Origin: Antribacter gilvus
GTDB taxonomy: Bacteria > Actinomycetota > Actinomycetes > Actinomycetales > Cellulomonadaceae
Reading direction: 5' to 3'
Assembly: GCF_003946865.1 (NCBI RefSeq)
Contig: NZ_QXTH01000005.1
Span: 124,001 to 188,000 of the forward strand
Length of the DNA stretch: 64,000 nt
Position 1 is the first letter of the stretch; each line of letters begins with the position of its first letter. The notes below the pieces were generated by a model that saw only the letters and a program-made list of their open reading frames with translations, made no database searches and was not told the DNA's origin. The translations under genes and the position numbers were made by a program. Positions 31,170-40,448 of this stretch are shown piece by piece.

Positions 31170-32444
31170 TCAGCCTGCCATCCGGTTCTCGGTGGGGTGA
31201 GGGCGGGCGCTCGCGGCGGTGGCGGTTGTGGCGCCGGTGGCGGTGCCCGCGGTCGGGGCGCCGGCGCTCGCGGCGCCACCGGCGCTGGGCCAGCGGGTCA
31301 TGCCCGGGGCGCGACGCTCCCACGCCGTGGCGCGCTCCACGCTCCACAGCTGGATCCGCTTCATCGCCACAGCCCGTCGGCCCGTGAGGGAGAAGTCGGC
31401 AGCGGCGTCGTCGCGCCCGGTGAGCTGGAAGACGCCGTCGTGCCCGCCGAGGCTGACGCTCCGGCCTACGAAGCCGAGGTCCAGGGTGGCGGGGTGGCCG
31501 CCGTCGGGCGCGATGCCCAGGGCCTCCGCGCGCAGGACGTCCGCCGCGTGCGCGGCTGACGGGAACGCGAACTGGCACGACATGCTGTACCGGCCGCCGG
31601 CCGGGGTGGGCGTGTGCCCGGCGTCGCCGACGGCGAGGACCTGGGGGTGGGAGACGGACTGGAGGGACGCGTCGGTGAGGACGGCGCCCTGGTCGTCGAC
31701 GGCGAGCCCGGCCTCGCGCGCGAGGGGCGGGACGGCGAAGCCGCCGCACCAGACGGTAAGGTCCGACGGGACCTCTCCCCCGTCGGCGAGGAGGAGCCGG
31801 TGGGGCTCGATGGCCTGGACCCTGACGTTGTCGGCTGTGGCGACGCCGAGCCGTGCGAGGGTGCCGGCGACGTGGGCGTGGCCTCGCTCGTTGAACCAGC
31901 CGCCGACGTCGCCCGCGGTGACCAGGCTGGTGCGCAGGTCGGGGCGGGCCTCGGCGAGCTCGGCGACGGTCTCGAGGCCGGTGAAGCCACCGCCGACGAC
32001 GGCGACGTGCGCGCCCTCGGGCAGCGCGCTGAAGGCCGGGCGCAGCCGGCGCGCGGACTCCAGGTCGCCGACGGCGTACGCGTGCTCGCCTCCGGGGACT
32101 GGCACCGGTTCGGTGGAGCTGCCGGTGGCGAGGACGACGCGGTCGAAGGGGATGGTGGTCGTGTCGCCGTCGGTGGCGACGGTGGCGCGGCCCATGGCGA
32201 GGTCGAGTGAGGTGACGTAGCCCTCGACGAACGTGACGTCACGGCCCAGGATCCGCCGCAGGCTCGGCAGCGGGATCTGCTGGCCCACCGCTGCCCGGTG
32301 CAGGCGAAGGCGGTTGACGAAGGCGGGACGCGGGTTCACCACGGTGACGGCGACGCGGCCGCGGGAGCGTCCGGCGAGGCGGACGGCGGCCATGCCGCCG
32401 GCGAAGCCGGCGCCGACGACGAGGACGTGGGTTCGGGTGCTCAT
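31170..32444 (-). CDS. FAD-dependent NAD(P)H oxidoreductase (NDH-2-like)
   Basis: A 424-residue two-dinucleotide-binding-domain flavoprotein. The FAD motif is HVLVVGAGFAGGMAA (residues 6-20) and the NAD(P)H motif VAVVGGGFTGLETVAELAE (near 160); the second FAD motif is QVLAVGDAGHTP. This oxidoreductase is the expected genomic partner of ECF41 sigma factors, whose neighbours are carboxymuconolactone decarboxylases, oxidoreductases or epimerases. The last 50 residues are an Ala/Thr/Gly-rich tail. It is first gene of a two-gene operon with the sigma factor. Confidence 0.88.
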   Translation of the reverse strand: MSTRTHVLVVGAGFAGGMAAVRLAGRSRGRVAVTVVNPRPAFVNRLRLHRAAVGQQIPLPSLRRILGRDVTFVEGYVTSLDLAMGRATVATDGDTTTIPFDRVVLATGSSTEPVPVPGGEHAYAVGDLESARRLRPAFSALPEGAHVAVVGGGFTGLETVAELAEARPDLRTSLVTAGDVGGWFNERGHAHVAGTLARLGVATADNVRVQAIEPHRLLLADGGEVPSDLTVWCGGFAVPPLAREAGLAVDDQGAVLTDASLQSVSHPQVLAVGDAGHTPTPAGGRYSMSCQFAFPSAAHAADVLRAEALGIAPDGGHPATLDLGFVGRSVSLGGHDGVFQLTGRDDAAADFSLTGRRAVAMKRIQLWSVERATAWERRAPGMTRWPSAGGAASAGAPTAGTATGATTATAASARPHPTENRMAG

Positions 32445-32452
32445 GCACCCGA

Positions 32453-32479
32453 GACGAGATGGCGGGCGCGGGTGTGACA
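32453..32479 (-). promoter_or_regulatory. ECF41-dependent promoter of the oxidoreductase-sigma operon
   Basis: On the minus strand TGTCACA (32479-32473), exactly 16 bp, then CGTC (32456-32453). This is the published ECF41 promoter consensus TGTCACA-N16-CGTC. The oxidoreductase ATG starts 9 nt further on, so the leader is nearly absent. It implies autoregulation by the encoded sigma factor. Confidence 0.85.
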
Positions 32480-32569
32480 TGGGTGCGTAAACGGACGCCG
32501 CCGCCCGGAACCAGCGGAGCAAAACGTCCCAAAGTTCATCCGGTCCAGCTATATCCGATATGACGGACA

Positions 32570-32593
32570 GAGCACAGGCTGCGCCCTGTGCTC
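32570..32593 (+). repeat. Inverted repeat covering the start codon of the type ISP enzyme
   Basis: GAGCACAGG (32570-32578) pairs with CCTGTGCTC (32585-32593); the GTG start (32588) lies in the right arm. Upstream is a second palindrome, ATATC-C-GATAT (32551-32561), overlapping the likely -10 (TATATC). Either could control translation or transcription. Confidence 0.6.
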
Positions 32594-35500
32594 ACGCTAG
32601 ACAAGTTGCTCGATGACATCTACTTCGGTTTCCCGAACCCCGTTGCTCGAGGGGCCACCTTCGAGCGTCTCGTTCAGACCTTCCTGAGGACCGACACCCA
32701 ATGGTCAGCGAGGTTCGACGAGGTCTGGCTCTGGCAAGAGTGGGCGGACCGGCCAGGGCCGGATCGTGGCATCGACCTGGTCGCCCGGGAGCGTGACACA
32801 GGCTCGCTCGTTGCTGTCCAGTGCAAGTTCTACGACCCGCAGTCAACGCTCTCGAGGTCCGACATCGACTCCTTCCTTGCGGAGTCCGGGAAGCAGCCCT
32901 TCCGCGGGCGGATCCTCGTGTCAACTACCGCTAACTGGGGTCGGAACGCTGAGGATGCGATCCACGACCAGCAGGTCCCCGTGCAACGAATCGGGTTGAC
33001 CGACCTTCTGGACTCATCGATCGACTGGGAACAGTTCGACCTCGCGGAGCCGACCGTGATGTCGATCAAGGAGCGCAAGCAGCTACGGACCCATCAGTTC
33101 GCGGCGGTCAACGCTGTGCGAGCGGGCTTCACCACCCGGGATCGCGGCAAGCTGGTCATGGCCTGTGGCACTGGGAAGACGTTCACCGCCCTGCGGATCG
33201 CCGAGGACCTCGTGCCCCTCGGCGGAAATGTGCTCTTCCTCGTTCCGTCGATCGCGCTCCTCGCCCAGTCGATGAAGGAATGGGCGACCGAGGCGGAACA
33301 CTCCCTGCGGACGTTCGCAGTGTGTTCGGACACGAAGGTCGGCGCCGCTTCTGAAGACGCCTCCGCCGTTGACCTTCCCATCCCACCCACCACAGACGCA
33401 TCACGGCTCGCGGTGTCGGCATCGGATCCGACCGCCGGGGCTGGCCGACTGACGGTCGTGTTCGCCACCTACCAGTCGATCGACGTGGTGCACAGGGCCC
33501 AGGCCCAGGGGTTGGGCAAGTTCGACCTGGTGATCTGCGACGAGGCACATCGGACGACCGGAGCGACGCTTGCCGGGAACGACGAGTCACCGTTCGTCCG
33601 GGTCCACGACGCGAACTATCTGATGGCAGCGAGGCGCCTCTACATGACGGCGACACCGCGCATCTATGACGACACGTCGAAGGCGAAGGCAGGTCAGTCA
33701 CAGGCTGTCCTCGCGTCCATGGACGACACGGCCGTATTCGGGCCTGAGATGCATCGACTCGGGTTCGGTGAGGCTGTCTCGAAGGATCTCCTCACCGACT
33801 ACAAGGTGCTCGTCCTGGCCGTCGACGAGGGACACGTCAACCGGACGATGCAGTCGGCGCTGACCGACCCAAACAACAGCGAGCTGCAGCTCGATGACGT
33901 CGCCAAGATCATCGGCTGCTGGAACGGGTTGGCGAAGCTGGGCGAGGCGGAGCACGACTTCGTGGGTGACCCGGAGCCGATGCGCCGTGCGGTCGCCTTC
34001 TCGCGCAGCATCAAGGACTCGAAGAAGTTCGCCGAGAAGTTCCAGTCGATCGTGACCGAGTACGCGTCGGCCATCGGCCTGTCCGATGACGAGGTGAACG
34101 CCCCTGGGCGCATCAACCGGATCCTGCCCGCGGCAGTGGACCATGTGGACGGCACGTTCAACATGGTGGCGCGCAACACCCTGCTCTCCTGGCTGAAGGA
34201 GGACACCGGCGACCTGGAGAATGGCGGTGAGGCGCGAATCCTGTCCAACGCCAGGTGCCTGTCCGAGGGCGTGGACGTGCCCGCTCTGGACGCCGTGCTG
34301 TTCCTCAACCCGCGCAAGTCCGTGGTCGACGTGGTGCAGTCCGTGGGGCGCGTGATGCGCAAGGCGCCGGGCAAGAAGTACGGCTACATCATCCTGCCGA
34401 TCGTGATTCCGGCTGGGATGCGCCCCGAGGACGCGCTGCGTGACAACGAGCGCTATGCCGTGGTGTGGGAGGTGCTCCAGGCGCTGCGCGCCCACGACGA
34501 GCGCTTCGACGCGATGGTCAACAAGATCGAGCTCAACAAGGCCCGTGACGAGCGCATCAACGTCATCGGCGTCGGCGGGCACGAGGAGGGCGCGGGCTCG
34601 TCGACGAGTCAAGGTACGCAGGGTGTGTTCGACCTATCCGCACTCGGCGACTTCCGTGACGCGATGTACGCCAAGGTCGTCCAGAAGGTCGGCACCCGCC
34701 GCTACTGGGAGGAGACTGCGGCAAAGGTCGCGGGCATCGCCGAGAAGCACCGCGCCCGCCTCGTCGGCCTGCTCGACGCCGGCCACGCTGCGGCCGAGTT
34801 CGACGCCTACCTGACCGCGATCCGCGCCAACCTGAACGAGTCGATCAGCCGCAACGACGCGATCGACATGCTCTCCCAGCACCTGGTCACCGCGCCGATC
34901 TTCTCCGCGCTCTTCGCGGACTACCAGTTCGCCACGAACAACCCCGTCAGCCAGGTCATGGACGCCACCCTCCAGGCGCTGGAGGGCACCAACCTCGACG
35001 CGGAGACCGCCGAACTCGACCAGTTCTACGAGTCGGTCCGTGTCCGCGTCGCCGGAATCGACAACGCCGTTGGCAAGCAGACGATCATCAAGGACCTCTA
35101 CGAGAAGTTCTTCAAGATTGCGTTCCCCAAGGCCGCCGACGCCCTCGGCATTGTCTACACCCCGGTCGAGATCGTCGACTTCATCCTCCGCTCCGTCGAC
35201 GACCTCCTGCGCCAAGAGTTCGGCAAGGGCATCACCGACGAGGGCGTCGACATCCTGGACCCTTTCACCGGCACGGGCACCTTCATCGTCCGCCTGCTCC
35301 AGTCCGGCCTCATCAAGCCCGAGGACCTCGCCCGCAAGTACGCCTCCGAGCTGCACGCCAACGAGATGATGCTGCTCGCCTACTACGTCGCGGCCATCAA
35401 CATCGAGTCCACCTTCCACGACCTCCTCGCCGAGGTTTCTTCGGGGCCCGACGGCGGACTGGCCGCCTCGGACGGCTACCTCCCCTTCGAGGGGATTGTC

Positions 35501-37525
35501 CTTGCGGACACCTTCCAGATGCACGAGGACGACGACACCCTCGACGTGGCGCGGGTGTTCGCGAAGAACTCAGACCGCGCCGAGCGGCAGATGGGCCTCG
35601 ACATCCGGGTGATCGTGGGCAACCCGCCGTACTCCGTGGGGCAGGACTCGGGCAACGACAACAACCAGAACCACAAGTACCCGACGCTCGACCGGTCGAT
35701 CGAGAAGACCTTCGCGGCACGGTCCACGGCGACGAACAAGAACAGCCTCTACGACTCCTACATCCGCGCGATCCGCTGGGCCGCCGACCGGATCGGCGAC
35801 TCCGGGATCATCGGCTTCGTCACCAACGGCGGCTTCCTCGACGCCAACACTTCCGACGGCCTGCGCAAGACTTTGGCCGACGAGTTCGCCACGATCTACA
35901 TCTACAACCTGCGCGGCAACCAGCGCACCGCGGGCGAGCTCTCCCGCAAGGAGGGCGGCAAGATCTTCGGTGCCGGCTCCCGCAACACCGTGTGCGTCAC
36001 CTTCCTGATCAAGAAGCCCGGCCACACCGGAGGCGCTGTCGTCAAGTACCGCGACATCGGCGACTACCTCACCCGGGAGCAGAAGCTCGCCATCGTCAAC
36101 GACGCGACCGTCGGGTCGATCGAGTGGACCGACATCACCCCGAACGACGCCGGCGACTGGATCAACCAGCGGTCCGACGAGTTCGACACCTACCAAGCGA
36201 TCGGGAGCAAGACACAGGCGGGCTGCCTCTTCACGGAGTTCTCCGCCGGGCTCCAGACCAATCGCGATGCCTGGGTGTACAACTACTCCGCGTCGGCTGT
36301 GAGCGAGAACGTCGCGCGGATGATCGACTTCTACAACACACAGGTCGACGACTTCGAGACTCACCTGGCCGCGAATGGAATCACCGATCCGAAGACAGAG
36401 GTGGAGTCGTTCATCGACAACGACCCGACGAAGATCAGCTGGGCTCGCTCACTTCGCCAGGCGGTAGTGCGTGGGACCCACCTCGTCCACGACGAACGAC
36501 GAGTGACCGTCGGCTCATACCGGCCCTTCTCCCGCCAGAACGTCTACTTCCAGCGGCTCGTCAACCACGAGCCCGGCAAGATGCCGTCGATGTTTCCGAC
36601 GCAGAACCACCCGAACTACGGAATTCAGATCGTTTCGCCCGGCTCAGACAAGCCATTCAGCGCCCTCGCGGTCGGGCTCCTCCCGGACCTCTCGGTTTGG
36701 GGCTCGGGACCAAGTCAGTTCTTCGCCCGCTGGACCTACAGCCCGGTCGACGACACCGCCCCGCAGGCGGCTCTCGCCTCGCTCGACCTGTTCGATGCCC
36801 TGGCGACGGACGATGCGGAGGCGACCGAGGCGCCGTCGGACAGCGACGACGTTGTGATCGCCGGGTACAGGCGCGTGGACAACATCACGGACACCACCCT
36901 GACGCAATACCGGAGGTGGTACGGCAACGCCCTGCCCATCGACGCGACGGTCGCGAAGGACCTGATCTTCGCGTTCGTATACGGGCTGCTCCACTCCCCC
37001 GACTACCGCGAGCGGTTCGCCGCCGACCTCAAGCGGACCCTCCCCCGCATCCCGCGCATCGAGTCCGGCGACTTCGCCGCGTTCGCCAACGTGGGCCAGC
37101 AACTGCTGGACCTACACATCGGCTACGAGGACGCAACCCCGTACCCGCTGGAGATGTCGGGCGAGGCGTCCGCAACATCGTCGTGCACGGACCAGCATGA
37201 GGTGTACCGGGTCGAGAAGCTCAAGTGGAAGAACAAGGCGGACAAGTCGACAATCGTCTACAATCCGCGGATCACGGTCCGTGGCATCCCGGACGAGGCA
37301 CACCGGTACATGCTCGGGTCGCGCTCCGCACTGGGGTGGATCCTGGACCGGTACCAGGTCAAGACGGACAAGGCGTCGGGGATCGTGAACGACCCGAACG
37401 ACTGGTCCCGCGAGATCGGCAACCCGCGCTACATCCTGGACCTCATCGCCAAGGTCACCACAGTCTCGGTCGAGACGGTACGGATCGTGGAGTCCCTGCC
37501 GCCGCTGAAGATCGTCACAACGTGA
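32588..37525 (+). CDS. Type ISP single-chain restriction-modification enzyme
   Basis: A 1645-residue protein joining all restriction-modification activities, as in LlaGI and LlaBIII. Residues 20-90 are an Mrr-like nuclease (E26; GPDRGIDLVA with D62; VAVQCKFY with Q78-K80). Residues about 160-640 are an SF2 helicase (ACGTGKTFTALR; ICDEAH near 314; SVGRVMRKAPGKKYGY motif VI). A helical coupler leads to a gamma-class N6-adenine methyltransferase: DPFTGTGTF (motif I, near 891) and NPPYSVGQ (motif IV, near 1011). The last 500 residues are the probable target-recognition domain. These enzymes methylate one strand of an asymmetric site and cleave DNA after translocating. GTG start. GC content is visibly lower and codon use softer than in neighbours, which suggests transfer. 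Confidence 0.92.
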   Translation: MLTLDKLLDDIYFGFPNPVARGATFERLVQTFLRTDTQWSARFDEVWLWQEWADRPGPDRGIDLVARERDTGSLVAVQCKFYDPQSTLSRSDIDSFLAESGKQPFRGRILVSTTANWGRNAEDAIHDQQVPVQRIGLTDLLDSSIDWEQFDLAEPTVMSIKERKQLRTHQFAAVNAVRAGFTTRDRGKLVMACGTGKTFTALRIAEDLVPLGGNVLFLVPSIALLAQSMKEWATEAEHSLRTFAVCSDTKVGAASEDASAVDLPIPPTTDASRLAVSASDPTAGAGRLTVVFATYQSIDVVHRAQAQGLGKFDLVICDEAHRTTGATLAGNDESPFVRVHDANYLMAARRLYMTATPRIYDDTSKAKAGQSQAVLASMDDTAVFGPEMHRLGFGEAVSKDLLTDYKVLVLAVDEGHVNRTMQSALTDPNNSELQLDDVAKIIGCWNGLAKLGEAEHDFVGDPEPMRRAVAFSRSIKDSKKFAEKFQSIVTEYASAIGLSDDEVNAPGRINRILPAAVDHVDGTFNMVARNTLLSWLKEDTGDLENGGEARILSNARCLSEGVDVPALDAVLFLNPRKSVVDVVQSVGRVMRKAPGKKYGYIILPIVIPAGMRPEDALRDNERYAVVWEVLQALRAHDERFDAMVNKIELNKARDERINVIGVGGHEEGAGSSTSQGTQGVFDLSALGDFRDAMYAKVVQKVGTRRYWEETAAKVAGIAEKHRARLVGLLDAGHAAAEFDAYLTAIRANLNESISRNDAIDMLSQHLVTAPIFSALFADYQFATNNPVSQVMDATLQALEGTNLDAETAELDQFYESVRVRVAGIDNAVGKQTIIKDLYEKFFKIAFPKAADALGIVYTPVEIVDFILRSVDDLLRQEFGKGITDEGVDILDPFTGTGTFIVRLLQSGLIKPEDLARKYASELHANEMMLLAYYVAAINIESTFHDLLAEVSSGPDGGLAASDGYLPFEGIVLADTFQMHEDDDTLDVARVFAKNSDRAERQMGLDIRVIVGNPPYSVGQDSGNDNNQNHKYPTLDRSIEKTFAARSTATNKNSLYDSYIRAIRWAADRIGDSGIIGFVTNGGFLDANTSDGLRKTLADEFATIYIYNLRGNQRTAGELSRKEGGKIFGAGSRNTVCVTFLIKKPGHTGGAVVKYRDIGDYLTREQKLAIVNDATVGSIEWTDITPNDAGDWINQRSDEFDTYQAIGSKTQAGCLFTEFSAGLQTNRDAWVYNYSASAVSENVARMIDFYNTQVDDFETHLAANGITDPKTEVESFIDNDPTKISWARSLRQAVVRGTHLVHDERRVTVGSYRPFSRQNVYFQRLVNHEPGKMPSMFPTQNHPNYGIQIVSPGSDKPFSALAVGLLPDLSVWGSGPSQFFARWTYSPVDDTAPQAALASLDLFDALATDDAEATEAPSDSDDVVIAGYRRVDNITDTTLTQYRRWYGNALPIDATVAKDLIFAFVYGLLHSPDYRERFAADLKRTLPRIPRIESGDFAAFANVGQQLLDLHIGYEDATPYPLEMSGEASATSSCTDQHEVYRVEKLKWKNKADKSTIVYNPRITVRGIPDEAHRYMLGSRSALGWILDRYQVKTDKASGIVNDPNDWSREIGNPRYILDLIAKVTTVSVETVRIVESLPPLKIVTT

Positions 37526-37788
37526 GTTCCGTTCGACCCGATCGGTCCGCTGCGCGTCCTACATCGACGGGCGTTTTCGCGTGCCGGTACTTGGCACAGG
37601 TGACCATTCGCGATTTGCGGGATGCTGCGGTCCGACGTGCGTCGGCAGGAGGGCAATCTGGGATCCGCCTCCGGCATTCTGGACTCTTACTCCGCCACCC
37701 CTGAGATGGCTCGCTACGCTCAAGCGCAGACCCGACGGGCTCCATGCATCCGGTGGAACCATATCGCGGCCAGCGCAAGGGGGAAGCC
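37526..37788. other. 263-bp gap between the type ISP gene and the XRE regulator
   Basis: No convincing gene or terminator hairpin is seen. The strand keeps an open frame (MTIRDLRDAAVRRA-like around 37600) that could be the remnant of an older coding sequence, but codon use is weak. The last 30 bp hold the AAGGGGGAAG ribosome site of the next gene. Confidence 0.4.
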
Positions 37789-39078
37789 TTGGCCAACGAG
37801 CATCTGCGTCGACGGCGGGAGTCCTCTCTGTCGCCCTCCGGCAGCGGCCAGCCCATGACGAGGGCGGAACTGGCCGAGGCCGTGAATCGCTACGTCTGGA
37901 CGACGACGGGCCAGCACTGCCATCTCGACGTCAACACGCTGGCCCGGTATGAGCGCGGGCAGATCCGCTGGCCAAGTGCGGTCTACAGGGACGGCCTTCG
38001 CGCCGTCCTGGGAGTGGCGAGGGACGCTGATCTTGGGTTCCGTCCGACGCCTCGCGGCAAGACAGCGGCCCCGCTCTCGAACCCCGATTCCTGGGTGGCG
38101 CAGGGTGCATCAGGTCCGCACGACGCGCAGGTAGGCGACTCGGCGTCCGTCATGTCGACGCTGCGACGGGAGCTGATGTCGTATGCACCGGAGCTCGACC
38201 GCCTCACGCAGGACGCTCCGTCCGGGGAGACAATGCGGCTGCGCGTCGCAGCGGCCTTCACCGCGTACCAGGCGGGCCACTTCGAGGGTGCAGCAGCACA
38301 GGCGACTGAGGCTCTTCAGGCCCTGCATCCGGGCGTGGACGTGCGAGTGCGAGCGCTCGCCTACCAGATCGCTGCGATCGTCCTCAGCAAGGCAGGGCAT
38401 GCGGACGTGGCCTGGATCGCCGCTGACAGAGGCGTCCTCGCGGCCGAGTCCGGTGGGGACATCCGAGTGCGGCTGTCTCTGCTTCGAACGGCGGCGTTCG
38501 CGATGGCAGCCGGCGGCCACCGCGAGGACGCCCTCATAAGCATCGACGCGGCAGCTCGTGACTTCGAGAGGCACATGGCCAGATCGCGGGCCTCGGCGTC
38601 GGTCTACGGGACGCTGCTGCTCTCGGGAGCCGTGCTCTCCGCCAACCACGGCGACCCTGGGCTCGCGACCACCTACCTCGACGAGGCGCAGCGTGCGGCG
38701 GACGTAGCCGGCTCCGACCGGAACGACCTGTGGACCGCGTTCGGTCCGACGAATGTCGCGATCCACCACGCGAACGTCGCCGCAGCATTCGGGGACATGG
38801 ATGTCGTCCTCTCAATCGGCGCTCCGCTCCCGGTAGAGCACCTCCCGATCGAGCGTCAAGTCCGACTTCACCTCGACATCGCCCGCGCTGGGATCGCCAC
38901 CGGTGACCGAGAGGACGCGCTGACCACACTGGTTCGGGCCGAGGCCATCGCGCCCTCCCAGGTCCGTCATCACCCCATCACGAGGAAGGTCGTGGCTTCT
39001 CTGATCGAGGCGCCGCCCCGTGGCCGCAGTCTGGCACTGTCCCGACTCGCGGCACTCGTCGGCATCGGGGCAGCCTGA
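37789..39078 (+). CDS. XRE-type helix-turn-helix regulator with TPR-like C-terminal repeats
   Basis: A 429-residue protein of a type common in Streptomyces. Residues 25-85 are the helix-turn-helix (MTRAELAEAVNRYVW, then VNTLARYERGQIRWP). Residues about 140-420 are TPR-like helical pairs (TAYQAGHFEGAAAQATEALQ and similar). The TTG at 37789 is chosen because the strong site AAGGGGGAAG ends 4 nt before it; ATG 37744 has none. It faces a convergent YdcF gene. Such regulators are often found beside small-protein or peptide gene sets and here precede the 40-43 kb operon. Confidence 0.82.
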   Translation: MANEHLRRRRESSLSPSGSGQPMTRAELAEAVNRYVWTTTGQHCHLDVNTLARYERGQIRWPSAVYRDGLRAVLGVARDADLGFRPTPRGKTAAPLSNPDSWVAQGASGPHDAQVGDSASVMSTLRRELMSYAPELDRLTQDAPSGETMRLRVAAAFTAYQAGHFEGAAAQATEALQALHPGVDVRVRALAYQIAAIVLSKAGHADVAWIAADRGVLAAESGGDIRVRLSLLRTAAFAMAAGGHREDALISIDAAARDFERHMARSRASASVYGTLLLSGAVLSANHGDPGLATTYLDEAQRAADVAGSDRNDLWTAFGPTNVAIHHANVAAAFGDMDVVLSIGAPLPVEHLPIERQVRLHLDIARAGIATGDREDALTTLVRAEAIAPSQVRHHPITRKVVASLIEAPPRGRSLALSRLAALVGIGAA

Positions 39079-39094
39079 ACCGCCATCAACACAC

Positions 39095-39745
39095 CTAGGT
39101 CGCGAGCAGCCGACTCGTATAACCGGCAGCGACCAGGCGGTCATACGCAGCGCGAACGGAGTCAGGTACCTCCACAGGGACCGCAAACCCGGCCTCCGCA
39201 TAGACCCACAGGCGCTGGGTGTCCCCCACCAGCATGTTCAGCACGCGCTGCTCATCGCCGATGCCAGCGATGTAGTCGTCGAGCGTGAGCCAGCGCGCAG
39301 AACAGACAGCGTCCAGCTCCGGCCACACCTTTCGAACCGTCGCCCAAGCGCGCCGCTGCTGGTACGGCCGGCTCACGATCGTTGCCGACTCAGGCTTCAT
39401 CCCGTGATCGAGCAACGCCTCACGGGTGAACAAGAAGTTCTCGCTGGTGTTCGTCGCCCGCTGCTCGAGGACGATCGCGTCCCTGGGGACGCCAAGTTCT
39501 TCTGCGCGCTCGGCAAAGTGGACGGCCTCGCCCCGAGGGAATCTCATCACGGTCGTCGGGGCGTTTGCGCCCGTGAACACCACGACCGGGAATCGCTCCT
39601 GCCGGTACAGGTCCGCAACGTGCTCGGCCACACCGAGGTCGTGGCCACCGAGGCCGATCCCGACCTCCGTCGGACGCTGCTCGTCGGGAAGCTGGTGGAA
39701 CTCCCAGAGCACCTGGGCATCCTGCATCACGGTCCGTGAAGGCAT
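39095..39745 (-). CDS. YdcF/DUF218-family protein
   Basis: A 216-residue protein with the DUF218 pattern. The opening strand GIGLGGHDLGVAEHVADLY leads to FPVVVFTGANAPTT. NTSENFLFTREALLDHG and ATIVSRPYQQRRAWATVRKVWP match conserved Glu/Asn and Arg blocks of the family. There is no membrane segment, so it is the cytoplasmic short type. YdcF proteins bind S-adenosylmethionine in E. coli; function unclear. It is convergent with the XRE gene (16 bp). Confidence 0.85.
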   Translation of the reverse strand: MPSRTVMQDAQVLWEFHQLPDEQRPTEVGIGLGGHDLGVAEHVADLYRQERFPVVVFTGANAPTTVMRFPRGEAVHFAERAEELGVPRDAIVLEQRATNTSENFLFTREALLDHGMKPESATIVSRPYQQRRAWATVRKVWPELDAVCSARWLTLDDYIAGIGDEQRVLNMLVGDTQRLWVYAEAGFAVPVEVPDSVRAAYDRLVAAGYTSRLLAT

Positions 39746-39839
39746 GGCCGCCAGTCTGGCACGCCGGACGCCCCATCCGGGGGGGCCCTCTCGGGACCCC
39801 TGGTCCGGTCGCCCCAGATTGCTGGATCGCGCGCATCAG

Positions 39840-39897
39840 TGTGCCCTCTACCCAGACCGAAGGTGCGTCCGATGGTGAAGGTCCTGATCAAGACCGG
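39840..39897 (+). repeat. Leader repeat, copy 1 (upstream of the Cys-tailed protein)
   Basis: Starts TGTGCCCTC and ends AAGACCGG; aligned over about 58 bp with 41711-41772 it shares GTGAAGG, CCTGA and other blocks. Both copies lie 60-75 bp before a start codon with a good ribosome site. Confidence 0.6.
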
Positions 39898-39964
39898 CCC
39901 CCGCGCAAGGCAAAGGACTCTGGCGGACCGCGGTGCCGCGACTACTGAAACCATGGAGGATAGC

Positions 39965-40426
39965 ATGACCATCTCGATCGAACTGACCCTGCGTGAAGGC
40001 AGGGAGCTCGTCGACCGGACCCTGTTCCTGAAGCTCTCCGCACGAGTGGCCGCAGAGCACGGACACGCCGCCGAGCTGTCGGAGCGGATCGTGGACCAGG
40101 CGCTCGCGTTCCTGGCCACCAGCGCCCGCGCCCCCGGCCTGCCGCTCTCCCCGAGCCCGCTCGTGGACCAGGGCTGGCACGAGTTCATCCTGCACACCGT
40201 CGACTACACCGCGTTCTGTGACAAGGTCGCGGGGCGGTTCCTGCACCACGTGCCCACCGACGAGGACGACCCTTCCGCGTCCGGCGAGCCGGCACACGAG
40301 GCTCTGATGCGGACGGTCGACGCGATCAGCGCGGCCGGGTTCTACGTCGACACCGACCTGTGGCCGGCGTCGGAGCACAGCAAGTGCTCCCAGTGCCACC
40401 AGGGCTGCACCAGCTCGCCCGCCTGA
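39965..40426 (+). CDS. Conserved small protein with WHEFILHT motif and Cys-rich C-terminus
   Basis: A 153-residue protein of a type annotated in Streptomyces as glycine-rich domain-containing. The conserved core is SPLVDQGWHEFILHTVDYTA followed by GRFLHHVPTDEDD. The C-terminus ends in SKCSQCHQGCTSSPA, a C-x2-C-x3-C tail that could bind metal or serve as a modified core peptide. The ATG at 39965 is fixed by ATGGAGG 5 nt before it, although the frame is open from 39839. It is the first gene of a co-directional set with the phosphotransferase. Function unknown. Confidence 0.72.
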   Translation: MTISIELTLREGRELVDRTLFLKLSARVAAEHGHAAELSERIVDQALAFLATSARAPGLPLSPSPLVDQGWHEFILHTVDYTAFCDKVAGRFLHHVPTDEDDPSASGEPAHEALMRTVDAISAAGFYVDTDLWPASEHSKCSQCHQGCTSSPA

Positions 40427-40448
40427 CCTGACCTGACAAGGAGACACC

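Noticed and set aside
39839-39964. Upstream start for the Cys-tailed protein
   Set aside because: The frame is open, but the strong ribosome site GGAGG points to ATG 39965, and the upstream stretch is the leader repeat shared with 41711.
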